From assembly GCA_031263835.1 (NCBI GenBank), contig JAISEZ010000116.1:1-27919 (forward strand): DNA of 27,919 nt, in the 5' to 3' direction. Below are positions 1 to 7,841 of this stretch, piece after piece (positions within the stretch are counted from its first letter, which is position 1; the number at the start of each line of letters is the position of its first letter). The position numbers and the translations under genes are program-made. Source of the stretch: Tannerella sp. Lineage in GTDB: Bacteria; Bacteroidota; Bacteroidia; Bacteroidales; Tannerellaceae. The notes beneath the pieces were generated by a model. The model had not been told where the DNA came from, searched no databases, and was given only the letters and a program-made list of their open reading frames with translations.

Positions 1-289
1 TCTTGCGCCAGTCCCAGTAACGTTTGGCTTTCGGATTTTCGTCAAAAACTCCTTTCGCGTACTTCCAGTCAATATCGCACAAAGCGACGATATTTTCCGT
101 ACCTCTGACGGCGCCGATATTGGCATTTCCCATGCCTCCGATTCCCACAACAGCGATATTTAACTTATCGCTCGGGGCTGTTTGCCCGCTAATGCTTTTG
201 CCTGCAACAAAACCCGGAATGACGGTCAATCCAAGAGCGGCTACTCCGCTCTTTTGAAGAAATTCTCTTCTTGAAATTTGATTTGTCAT
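1..289 (-). CDS. Gfo/Idh/MocA-family oxidoreductase, Tat-exported (N-terminal 96 residues; continues beyond the window)
   Basis: The frame opens at an ATG at 289 and runs off the left edge, so only the first 96 residues are visible. Residues 6-15 read SRREFLQKSG, a twin-arginine (Tat) signal, followed by a hydrophobic stretch and an export-type junction near residue 35. Residues 42-58 (KLNIAVVGIGGMGNANI) form the first strand and GxGxxG loop of a Rossmann NAD(P)-binding fold, as in Gfo/Idh/MocA enzymes. Tat export is typical of the periplasmic members, which fold with the cofactor bound before export. It starts 38 bases after the upstream esterase gene, and the leader is A/T-rich with no Shine-Dalgarno site. 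With the DUF1080 gene two genes upstream, it suggests C3 oxidation of a glycoside. That role is inferred, because the substrate and C-terminal domain are not visible. Confidence 0.85.
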   Translation of the reverse strand, partial: MTNQISRREFLQKSGVAALGLTVIPGFVAGKSISGQTAPSDKLNIAVVGIGGMGNANIGAVRGTENIVALCDIDWKYAKGVFDENPKAKRYWDWRK

Positions 290-327
290 GTTTTAAAAAT
301 TAAAAAATTAGTAATTAGAAACTATGT

Positions 328-1797
328 TTATTTACGCTCCTGAGCCGACAGTTCATACGCTTCGGGAAAGCCCGTCCGGTCGCTGCGGAACGGCGCTACC
401 GGCAGGCCGCCCTTTGTAAACAGGTTGCCGAAGGTAGTGTCGTCGAAGCAGTATGTTACCGATACAGGCTCTTTTACATGAGGCGACGATACCGTCAGTC
501 TGTCGTTCTTTAATGTCCCGTCGGCGTCGTAATATACGCCGTCGGCGCCGGCAATCTTCAGCCCTTCCACTTTTTTATCCCTGCATATCAAGCCGGTTCC
601 CGTATGATTGAACGAAACGACAGCCTTGCCTTTTTCTACCGTCAACCTGCCGAACGTCGGGTTTCTGTATTCGGCAAGCGGTTGCCGGTAAGTATCTCCG
701 AGCGCCAGATTGGCCAGGCGTTTGCCGACATTCAACTTGTCGGTCGGATGGATATCGCCGACATTTTCCACCAAATCGGAAACGACAACCATTCCTGTTT
801 TCGGCGTAATAACGGTAGCCAGTTCCTGCTGCTCGCGAAGCAACGCCGCCTCGTTGTGTGGCGTATTATAACGGAAAGGGGCTATCTGCACCTGATAAAA
901 AGGAAACTCTTTGCCGAAGGATTTCCGCCATCCGGTAATCATTGTTTTCATCCCTTCGGCATACGTTTGATACCTGCCTACGTTTGATTCGCCCTGATAC
1001 CATATAGCGCCAGCTATATGGAACGGAACCAGCGGATGAATCATCGCATTGTACAGGCCGCCGGCATCTGCAGGCCAGGGCGGACCGTCGGGATGCGAAG
1101 CATCAAACGACGCTTTCAGCGAAGGATTGCCGTATATCAACTCTTTCGACGTCCAGACGTCGAAACACGTTCCGCCCCATGCCGACACAATAATACCTAC
1201 CGGTACACCGAGCGCGTCTTTCAGATGACGGGCGAAAAAATACGCCACGGCGCTGGTACTTTCCAGCGTTTTAGGAGAACATTCCTCCCACGAGGCGTCG
1301 CAGTCGTTCTGAGGATATTCGGCGCCAATAAGGGGAACGTCGAAAATACGTATATCCGACTGTTTTGTCGCCCCTGCTATCTCATCGTTATATTTTCCGG
1401 TAGCGTTCACGGAACTCATCCACCAGTGCATATTCGACTGTCCGCTGCACAGCCATACCTCGCCAAGCATCACATTTTTATATTCAACCGTTTCGTTCAA
1501 CGACGAAAAAATTTTCAATGTGTAAGGACCACCTGCAGCGCCCGTACGGATTTTGGCCTTCCAGTGTCCGTCCATAGTATATTCGGCAACAGCGGTGTCG
1601 AGAGGCGCCCAGCTGCCGGTTACACGTATTTCCGGTACCGTAAGCCTCCAGTCGCACGTATGGGCGCCCCATACCGTTACTTCGCTCTGCCGCTGCAATA
1701 CCATGTTGTCTCCGAATACGGCAGGCATGTTGATACTTCCCTGCACGCTTGCAAGCATGCAGCATGTTAATACTAAAAATAAATTTAATCTTTTCAT
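328..1797 (-). CDS. Sialate O-acetylesterase-like SGNH carbohydrate esterase, exported
   Basis: This is a 489-residue esterase of the sialate O-acetylesterase (SASA) family, expected to remove acetyl groups from sugars in the periplasm or at the cell surface. I chose the ATG at 1797 because it gives a clean signal peptide (MKRLNLFLVLTCCMLASVQG) and a 31-base gap to the upstream gene. The longer frame, from 1869, would overlap that gene by 41 bases and bury the signal. Residues 22-45 (FGDNMVLQRQ) form the family's N-terminal beta domain. GQSNM holds the nucleophile Ser121, WYQGESN lies near residues 266-272, and the DIHP motif supplies His350. The C-terminal part is again beta-rich. The name says little about the real substrate: Bacteroidales homologues sit in many plant-glycan loci and may deacetylate xylan, pectin or other polymers. 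It is probably co-transcribed with the DUF1080 and GH127 genes. Confidence 0.88.
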   Translation of the reverse strand: MKRLNLFLVLTCCMLASVQGSINMPAVFGDNMVLQRQSEVTVWGAHTCDWRLTVPEIRVTGSWAPLDTAVAEYTMDGHWKAKIRTGAAGGPYTLKIFSSLNETVEYKNVMLGEVWLCSGQSNMHWWMSSVNATGKYNDEIAGATKQSDIRIFDVPLIGAEYPQNDCDASWEECSPKTLESTSAVAYFFARHLKDALGVPVGIIVSAWGGTCFDVWTSKELIYGNPSLKASFDASHPDGPPWPADAGGLYNAMIHPLVPFHIAGAIWYQGESNVGRYQTYAEGMKTMITGWRKSFGKEFPFYQVQIAPFRYNTPHNEAALLREQQELATVITPKTGMVVVSDLVENVGDIHPTDKLNVGKRLANLALGDTYRQPLAEYRNPTFGRLTVEKGKAVVSFNHTGTGLICRDKKVEGLKIAGADGVYYDADGTLKNDRLTVSSPHVKEPVSVTYCFDDTTFGNLFTKGGLPVAPFRSDRTGFPEAYELSAQERK

Positions 1798-1828
1798 TTT
1801 AAATGTTATTTGATCTGTCAAGGTTCTT

Positions 1829-2593
1829 TCAAAGTTCCCTGATCCAGATATTTCTAAAACTGATGGCATGTCCGTGGTCTTGAAGTTGAAGAGGCAGTTT
1901 GTCGTGCGGTTTGTATCCGCTTTGGTCGTATGTGGTGCCTTTAAGAATGAAGTTATTCTGAATCAGCACGCCATTTTGAAACACGGTTATACGGGCGGGG
2001 ATTTCAACCGTTCCGTCGGGATTAAATCGCGGAGCCATATAGACGACGTCATAGCTTTGCCATTCGCCGGCTTTGCGGCAGGAATTAACCAGCGGGGGGC
2101 TTTGCGTGTAAATGCTCCCGGCCGTGCCGTCGATATACGTAGGATTCCGGTTTTCGTAACAGTCGAGAATCTGCACTTCGTAGAGACGCTGAAAATGAAT
2201 CCCGCTGTTGCCTCTGTCCTGACCTTCGCCCTGCACATCGGCAGGAACCCGCCACTCGATGTGGAACTGTATGTCGCCAAACGACCGCTTCGTCTCAATG
2301 CTGCCTTCGGTTACGGTCATAGCGCCGTTTTCGATTTTCCATTTAACGTTGCCTCCTCCAACGCTTTGCCATTCCGAAAAATTCTTCCCGTCGAAAAGAA
2401 CGATCGCGTCGGAAGGCGGCGCATTACATTCTGTTGCGGGGGTTACTACTCGCGGCCCAACATACGCCTGACCACTCTCCTGTGACTCGTTTCCCGTTTC
2501 CATATTGTTGCCCTTCGTCGAGACGTGATATTCCCGGCCATACGCCATACTGCCGGCAACCAGCAGCAGCATCAAAATTCGTACTTTTCTCAT
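1829..2593 (-). CDS. DUF1080 protein (3-keto-disaccharide hydrolase/lyase-like), exported
   Basis: This 254-residue protein starts with a short signal peptide (MRKVRILMLLLVAGSMAYG). Residues 60-254 match the concanavalin-like DUF1080 domain: AIVLFDGKNFSEW (63-75), GNSGIHFQRLYEVQILD (128-144) and a closing LQDHGHAISFRNIWI (237-251). Members are described as acting on 3-keto-glycosides made by Gfo/Idh/MocA oxidoreductases, and such an oxidoreductase is two genes downstream (1-289), which supports that role here. Between signal and domain, residues 20-30 read REYHVSTKGNN. This resembles the first strand of secreted parallel beta-helix proteins and not a DUF1080 sequence, so it may be a fusion remnant. 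The start at 2593 lies 34 bases after the GH127 stop, and the next gene starts 31 bases after this stop, which suggests one operon. Whether it hydrolyses or eliminates, and which sugar it uses, cannot be read here. Confidence 0.87.
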   Translation of the reverse strand: MRKVRILMLLLVAGSMAYGREYHVSTKGNNMETGNESQESGQAYVGPRVVTPATECNAPPSDAIVLFDGKNFSEWQSVGGGNVKWKIENGAMTVTEGSIETKRSFGDIQFHIEWRVPADVQGEGQDRGNSGIHFQRLYEVQILDCYENRNPTYIDGTAGSIYTQSPPLVNSCRKAGEWQSYDVVYMAPRFNPDGTVEIPARITVFQNGVLIQNNFILKGTTYDQSGYKPHDKLPLQLQDHGHAISFRNIWIREL

Positions 2594-2627
2594 TTTAAAA
2601 TAGTTTTATTGTGTTTAAAATTCTTTC

Positions 2628-4496
2628 TCATTCTTTCGGCAGCCATGTACAGATATGCGAATCGTCCCAGTTGTTAACCGAAGCGTAATCCATCATGCGG
2701 ATGGTTCCTGTCGTTGTCGGCACGATAAATTCCATGCGTGTACCTTCGAGCATCGGTTTCGTTTTGACAACTTTGACCAGACCCAACTTGTCGGCTTTGA
2801 TAACGACCGGCTGACTGTAATCTTTGTCCATGTTTTCATCGCGGGCAAGAACGGTCGGCCCGTAGATGACCGCCTGACGGTTATCCCCTTTTCGACTGAC
2901 GCCGTACGGAGAATCGATCACGCGGCATCGCATGTCGAAACTTATTTCCACGCGGTCGCCCGCTTTCCACTGACGGTCTAGGACAAGATACTCGCCTGCT
3001 TTGACCTTCCGGCCTGCTCCGTTCACTTTTACCGACGTCAGCGAACTCCATGCCGGAATACGTAAACGCAGGGTAAATTTTTCAGCTTTGGCCGGCTCAA
3101 CCCTTACAAGTATTTTCCCCGATTGCGGATAGTCGGTCTCAAGCGACAGCCTGAGCGGACTGTTCGCCGGCGTTTGCATATTGACCTCGGCGGCATTGTA
3201 CAGGTTTATCACCGGACCTTCCGCCGAGTTCATCACGGCTACAAAAGGAATATACGCCAGCCCCATCGGCCCGTTGAGATTGCAGCAGGTAACATGCAGG
3301 TCGCCGAAATGCTGTCCCCAGCCTTCGTCGGTTACTTTCCGGCCATTGAGCAGATTGGCGTAACTGAAGCCGTCGCCTTCCGGTTTCATGGCGCCGATCA
3401 GCCCGTTGTAAACATACTTTTCAATTGCGTCGGCTGCGGCAGGGTCGCCTGTCAGACGAAGCACTTGACTGCAATACTTCATCCAGGTAACGCCTACGCA
3501 GGTCTCCATCATGCGCTTTATTTCCGGGTCAGCCTGATCGAACGCCATGTTACTCCAGCACTCGCCGCCGATAGCCAGACCGCCTCCGCCATTGCCCACA
3601 ACGGTGATCTCGCGTTCGTTCACATTACGGAAATAATTCATCGCCGACTGTTTCCACTGTGGCTCGGCCGTAGCGCGGAAGTATTCAACCAGTCCCTCGA
3701 AAACAGAAGTCATCTCGTAGGCCTTCTGATAGGGCAGACCCATCTCGGCGGGCAGTACGTTGTCGATCGCCTGCGTAAAAATATTGCTCCCTTTTGAAGC
3801 GCCGTTATCCACGATATAGTTGGCAAACTCAAGGTAACGCGACTCGCCCGTCATCCCGTACAGGCGCATAAAGGGTTCCAGCAGGCTGCTTGATTCGATG
3901 CCTGTGGCGCTCCAGCCCTGCTCAAGGATGCTGATTTTAGGAGGATAGCCTATCTGGCCGATGATACAGTCGGCCTGCCTTTTCAGGCTTTGCAGCACGC
4001 GCGGGTCGGGATGGACCCAATCGTAGTATTCTTCCATGGCGAGCATCACATACTTGCGCTCCCACAGGTCGCCGCCACCGTCGTTCGGCTGCAGATTGAC
4101 CTGCTCGCAACTGATACTGCCGTTGCTGCGCTCGGTGGTAAGGATATCCTCTACGGTCTGCTGCATGATCCGCTTCAATTCCGGATCCTGCGTGTAGCGG
4201 TAGAACATGCAGCCCGAACGGACAGCTTTGCCCCACATCTCCCCTACGGCAAACTGATGTTTGCCGTTACGGAAGAAATCCACAAACGCCGCATACGGCA
4301 CAACGCCTTTGTTCCAGTGTTCAATAGATTTTTGAATGTCGTTCTCCAGATAACCTTTCAAACGTATGGAGTTTGGAAGTAACGAAAAAAAACGGTCTTC
4401 CACCTTATGCCTCTCCTGCGCCGAAACGCTTACTGTCAACAACAGCATCGCTCCCAGCAATGCCATCGCCCCAATGATTGTAAATAACTGCTTCAT
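2628..4496 (-). CDS. GH127-type beta-L-arabinofuranosidase (DUF1680 family), exported
   Basis: This 622-residue protein with an N-terminal signal peptide (cleavage near ...VSVSAQ, residue 26) is expected to release beta-linked L-arabinofuranose or a related sugar in the periplasm. The family core is an (alpha/alpha)6 barrel followed by beta-sandwich domains. The zinc-thiolate site described for GH127 uses one Glu and three Cys, and all four are present: Glu331 and Cys333 in METCVGVTWMKYC, and Cys404-Cys405 in HVTCCNLNGPMG. The first of the Cys pair is the expected nucleophile. Length agrees with full-length members. It starts 17 bases after the stop of the haem-motif TolB lipoprotein and precedes the DUF1080 gene. 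GH146 and other DUF1680 relatives share this site, so the exact family and linkage remain open. Confidence 0.85.
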   Translation of the reverse strand: MKQLFTIIGAMALLGAMLLLTVSVSAQERHKVEDRFFSLLPNSIRLKGYLENDIQKSIEHWNKGVVPYAAFVDFFRNGKHQFAVGEMWGKAVRSGCMFYRYTQDPELKRIMQQTVEDILTTERSNGSISCEQVNLQPNDGGGDLWERKYVMLAMEEYYDWVHPDPRVLQSLKRQADCIIGQIGYPPKISILEQGWSATGIESSSLLEPFMRLYGMTGESRYLEFANYIVDNGASKGSNIFTQAIDNVLPAEMGLPYQKAYEMTSVFEGLVEYFRATAEPQWKQSAMNYFRNVNEREITVVGNGGGGLAIGGECWSNMAFDQADPEIKRMMETCVGVTWMKYCSQVLRLTGDPAAADAIEKYVYNGLIGAMKPEGDGFSYANLLNGRKVTDEGWGQHFGDLHVTCCNLNGPMGLAYIPFVAVMNSAEGPVINLYNAAEVNMQTPANSPLRLSLETDYPQSGKILVRVEPAKAEKFTLRLRIPAWSSLTSVKVNGAGRKVKAGEYLVLDRQWKAGDRVEISFDMRCRVIDSPYGVSRKGDNRQAVIYGPTVLARDENMDKDYSQPVVIKADKLGLVKVVKTKPMLEGTRMEFIVPTTTGTIRMMDYASVNNWDDSHICTWLPKE

Positions 4497-4513
4497 ACTC
4501 TCTCTTTTAATTT

Positions 4514-4534
4514 TTAATTCTTAATTCTTAATTC
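4514..4534. repeat. Three tandem TTAATTC heptamers at a gene junction
   Basis: On the plus strand TTAATTC occurs three times head-to-tail, followed on the low-coordinate side by similar A/T-rich sequence. The stop codon of the TolB-like lipoprotein gene lies inside the first heptamer, and its last residues (ELRIKN) are encoded by the repeat. Such A/T-rich repeats often form the spacers between Bacteroidetes genes. A change in copy number would alter the C-terminus because seven is not a multiple of three. Confidence 0.6.
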
Positions 4535-5971
4535 AAATGTTATATTCTCTGCTGTTGTACTGTCTTCCGTCATACGCATCATCCGGTAAGCTCTGTTGCG
4601 TACCTTCCCCGTAATAAATTCGGGTATATTGTACGATTTAAGCAGCGACTGATAATACGTTTCAGGCTCTTTCTGGGGAAGCAGGAATGGTTTTGCCGCT
4701 TCACCGTTCCCGTTGATATACACGAAATACGGTCTCGTATACAGCCCGTCGAGGCGACGGCTGCTAAACACGAGCCACCGGCTGTTCGACGACCAGGAAT
4801 GGTACGATTCCGTATCGTCGCTGTTGACTGTTTCCAGGTATTTTCCTTCACCTGTTTGCAGGTCAATAAGGTACAAATCGGCATCTTTATGCCAGATGGG
4901 GAACGTGCCGTACGACGAAAGCGTGCATACCAGGAAGCGTCCGTCGGGCGAGATGCGCGGGAAGGAAACGCTCATCCCGTTTGTATCCGCATTGTACAAC
5001 GTATCCGCCCGGTCGCCAAACATCTTTGTCGCTGGGTCGAAAGCCACACTGCACAGATGATATTTCAACTGAGGCGTGGAATCAGGTATCGCGCAACTCT
5101 TACCGCTGCAAAAGTAAAGCGTCCGTCCGTCGGGCGAAAAAGCCGGAAATGTCTCGAGGCTTGATTCCGAAAATGTCAGCGGCGAGGCCAGGATCGTTTT
5201 GTCCTGCACATCGTAAACCACCACGTCCGATTGTTTGTCGAAAACTTCCACCCGCTGCTGCTGGTGAACAATCTGTTCCGTAGTATTGACGGAAAACGCG
5301 ATGAACTGTCCCGACGGGTGCCACGAGGGATAGACCAGGGGCGAAATCGTTTGGCCGGTCGTCGTGTTCAGAAATTCAATCCGGTCGCCGTCAATCAGAA
5401 CGGTTCCCGCATGATACTGTCTCAAATGAAACATCATACGGTCGGGATTGCCGCAGCAGAACGAATGACAGTTCATACAGCCGTCGCCGGTCATTTCGTT
5501 CTCCAGTATGACGCTTTGGCGGTATGACTGTAAATCGCGCTGATAAATACCCATCCGGTTGTAAACCACATATCCGGGTTCTATCAGCCTGTATGCAATA
5601 TATTCATCCACCGGTTCTTCGGCTACAAATATACTGAATAATTGTTCTTCTGCGCCTTTGATACGGACTTTTACATCAAACTGATGGCCTTTTGCCTGTT
5701 CCAGCAGTTTCCGCCATTTCTTCGGAGGAATGACGAAGCGGCCCCTGCGGTCGGATGAAAGTTTAAAGCTGTATCCTCCGCAAGTGAAAACCGCCGCAGC
5801 CTTTTGACGATTCAGGACGGAAAAGTTCAGCGGCGCTATATTCACCGGCGCCGTGATGCCGGCATAATCCGGAAAGATACCGGTTTCGTCGCCGGAAGAA
5901 CCCGAAAATCCGTCTCCCGATGAGCAGGCGCAAAGCCCGCAGATTGATAAGATATAAATTATCTGTTTCAT
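4514..5971 (-). CDS. TolB/PD40-repeat lipoprotein with a CxxCH haem-binding motif
   Basis: This 485-residue lipoprotein has a signal peptide ending in a near-canonical lipobox (LCAC, lipid Cys16). After a short N-terminal beta region (residues 40-130), residues 165-169 read CMNCH, the covalent haem-c attachment motif, followed by Cys172/Cys173 and a His/Met-rich segment (RMMFHLRQYH, 178-187) that could give the distal ligand. The rest is a TolB-like propeller with at least four PD40 repeats (YPSWHPSGQFIAFS at 214, FPAFSPDGRTLYF at 275, FPRISPDGRFLV at 337, YHSWSSNSRWLVFS at 390). Its ATG overlaps the stop of the DUF6057-type gene by four bases (ATGA), so the two are probably translationally coupled and act together. 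Its function is unknown. Carrier, sensor or scaffold roles at the outer membrane are possible, and haem binding is predicted only from the motif. Confidence 0.8.
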   Translation of the reverse strand: MKQIIYILSICGLCACSSGDGFSGSSGDETGIFPDYAGITAPVNIAPLNFSVLNRQKAAAVFTCGGYSFKLSSDRRGRFVIPPKKWRKLLEQAKGHQFDVKVRIKGAEEQLFSIFVAEEPVDEYIAYRLIEPGYVVYNRMGIYQRDLQSYRQSVILENEMTGDGCMNCHSFCCGNPDRMMFHLRQYHAGTVLIDGDRIEFLNTTTGQTISPLVYPSWHPSGQFIAFSVNTTEQIVHQQQRVEVFDKQSDVVVYDVQDKTILASPLTFSESSLETFPAFSPDGRTLYFCSGKSCAIPDSTPQLKYHLCSVAFDPATKMFGDRADTLYNADTNGMSVSFPRISPDGRFLVCTLSSYGTFPIWHKDADLYLIDLQTGEGKYLETVNSDDTESYHSWSSNSRWLVFSSRRLDGLYTRPYFVYINGNGEAAKPFLLPQKEPETYYQSLLKSYNIPEFITGKVRNRAYRMMRMTEDSTTAENITFELRIKN

Positions 5972-7743
5972 TTCTTTCCCGAATCGGTGAATAATAAATA
6001 ATACCAGCAGGTATCTCCAAAAAGTTGCCGGATTTCTTTCCTGACCTCCGCCTTTTCTTCGGCGCCGGTCAGTAACCGGCTGATTTCCATCTTACGGCTG
6101 AAAGAGATGAACCGGTCTGCCGTCCGGCGGCTTACGCCGTATTTCGTCCGGGAGGCAGGGTCGTCCATTGCCATAACCATAACGGCCTCCTGCTGGTTTT
6201 TTCCCAGCGATGGAAGTATTTCCGTACCGTAATATTTGTCCAGCAGCGTTCTGAAAACATTCATTTCCCTGTTGGCGAGCCTCATGGCAAGCAGGTATTG
6301 TACCGGCAGGCTACAGGACGGATTACTGATGGCAAGCTGTTCAAACAGGTCGGAGGTGCTGTATGAAAGTGCATATTTATCGTCGTGTATAAGCGATTTG
6401 CGCTTGAACCCAAGGACGGAGTCGCGTTCAACAGCATTGTCGTTATAGAGCATCCTGTGGTATTCACGACCTTTCGTCCTGTAGAAAAGCGTTTGTTCGA
6501 GCATGGCAACGTACTTTTCGGCTGCGCGGTATTCGCCGAAGAGAAGGTTTGTTTCGGCAAGCCGCTGCAGCAGCCTCACATTACCGTATTGATACGACGC
6601 CGTCATCCCTTCCATGGCATAGCGTTGAGCCGAGCCAATATCCCCGATGTGATAATAAATGTCGCTCAGGGTTATCGCCAGTATATGGGAACGGTCGTAC
6701 TCGCAGATGAGAGTCTGATGCCCGTCCTGTCCGTATGCGAACATTTTATCTCCGAGCAGCCCTTTTTGTGCAAGCGCCAGATTCAGTACATTCATCATTG
6801 CGATATCGCTTTTATCCGCGTTAAACGTTTCTATAATACGATCCCACATACAATTTCGCAGGAAGTAATCCTGACGGGTTTTTTCAGGCATCAGTCGTTT
6901 GTCATGCTGTTTGTAGAGCAAAAGAAAGGCGACGATTGCCGTTGCCGCAAGCATGGCCGCGAGCGGAAAACGGAAGACCGGCAGCCTTTTAGCGAACGCT
7001 GCCGTCAATTGTTGAAGCAGTATGATGGCCGGGAAAGAAAGCCAGAGACAATACAAAGTCATGCTTTGCAACTTAATATGGTAATAAGCATCCGGCATCA
7101 TGATAAACTTCAGATGGCCTTTCGACCCCGCATATAACGACAGGAAGCCAATCAATGCGGCAACGGGAATATAAAGCAATACCGAATCATTTCGCGGTTT
7201 GCATTTCAGGAACTCCCAAAGCAAAGCCAGCAGGGTAAAGAGTGAAAAGATAGCGCCTGCAACGAAGTATAGCGTCGGGATCAGAAGCAGTCCCGCAACG
7301 AAACGCCGCCAGCGCCGGCGTATTCCCGTATAAACAAGCAATGCAAAGAGCATAAACAGAATGGCGACCGTACCCTGCATGTTGTAATTATAATCAATAT
7401 GAAGAGCTATTACAAAACATACGGGTACGGCGCCAAACATGTAATTGATCGCCGAACGGTTGATCCGGTCAAGAACGGCATGAGTCAGCAAGCCGGCAGC
7501 GACCGCCAACAATGCCGTTATCAAAGGTCCGGCTACCGGTAAGAGGAAAAACTGAACAGAAAAGCGTGCTGCGTAAAGCGACAAACCGCCCGGCTGCATG
7601 ACCGTTTCAAGGGCGTAAGGGGTCGTAAACAGAAACAGCTGTAACTGCTCCCTGTACATCAAATCGTATCTGTACACAATCTGCATAAAAACCGTGATGC
7701 ACACAAATACGGTCAACCCGTAGATCCCTTTCGTTCCGTTCAT
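5968..7743 (-). CDS. DUF6057-type multi-pass membrane protein with a soluble C-terminal helical domain
   Basis: This 591-residue protein has about eight predicted membrane spans in its first 285 residues (for example 8-25, 60-90, 103-140, 146-170, 190-207, 230-248 and 260-278). A soluble, mostly helical region of about 300 residues follows, with TPR-like stretches such as LSDIYYHIGDIGSAQRYAME and LAETNLLFGEYRAAEKYVAM. The overall pattern and the N-terminus fit the Bacteroidetes family DUF6057, whose function is unknown. It overlaps the downstream CxxCH lipoprotein by four bases, which implies equimolar production and perhaps a membrane-spanning couple. It lies 98 bases after a SusD stop, with a strong palindrome in between, so its expression may be separated from that of the SusCD pair. 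The family assignment is from memory of its pattern. The coupling and topology are read from the sequence. Confidence 0.7.
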   Translation of the reverse strand: MNGTKGIYGLTVFVCITVFMQIVYRYDLMYREQLQLFLFTTPYALETVMQPGGLSLYAARFSVQFFLLPVAGPLITALLAVAAGLLTHAVLDRINRSAINYMFGAVPVCFVIALHIDYNYNMQGTVAILFMLFALLVYTGIRRRWRRFVAGLLLIPTLYFVAGAIFSLFTLLALLWEFLKCKPRNDSVLLYIPVAALIGFLSLYAGSKGHLKFIMMPDAYYHIKLQSMTLYCLWLSFPAIILLQQLTAAFAKRLPVFRFPLAAMLAATAIVAFLLLYKQHDKRLMPEKTRQDYFLRNCMWDRIIETFNADKSDIAMMNVLNLALAQKGLLGDKMFAYGQDGHQTLICEYDRSHILAITLSDIYYHIGDIGSAQRYAMEGMTASYQYGNVRLLQRLAETNLLFGEYRAAEKYVAMLEQTLFYRTKGREYHRMLYNDNAVERDSVLGFKRKSLIHDDKYALSYSTSDLFEQLAISNPSCSLPVQYLLAMRLANREMNVFRTLLDKYYGTEILPSLGKNQQEAVMVMAMDDPASRTKYGVSRRTADRFISFSRKMEISRLLTGAEEKAEVRKEIRQLFGDTCWYYLLFTDSGKK

Positions 7744-7789
7744 TATATGATCCTGTTCATTGATTATTCAGATTGTTGCACCGGCAATT

Positions 7790-7828
7790 GTAGAGACGCG
7801 ATGCACCGCGTCTCTACCCGGTACCGGG
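7790..7828. repeat. Adjacent perfect palindromes between susD-like and DUF6057-type genes
   Basis: Positions 7790-7800 (GTAGAGACGCG) and 7807-7817 (CGCGTCTCTAC) are perfect 11-base inverted arms around a 6-base loop. Directly after them, 7817-7828 is a second perfect 12-base palindrome (CCCGGTACCGGG). No long U-tract follows on the minus strand, so this is not a textbook intrinsic terminator. The GTAGAGACG...CGTCTCTAC type resembles dispersed REP-like palindromes of several bacterial phyla. It could act as an mRNA-stabilising or attenuating stem at the 3' end of the SusCD transcript. Confidence 0.7.
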
Positions 7829-7841
7829 CAAACCGAAAAAA

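Noticed and set aside
1798..1869. Longer N-terminus for the SASA-like esterase
   Set aside because: It would overlap the DUF1080 gene by 41 bases and place 24 polar residues before an evident signal peptide.
7790..7817. Insertion-sequence end
   Set aside because: No transposase, no second matching end and no target duplication were seen nearby. A REP-like palindrome or transcript stem is simpler.
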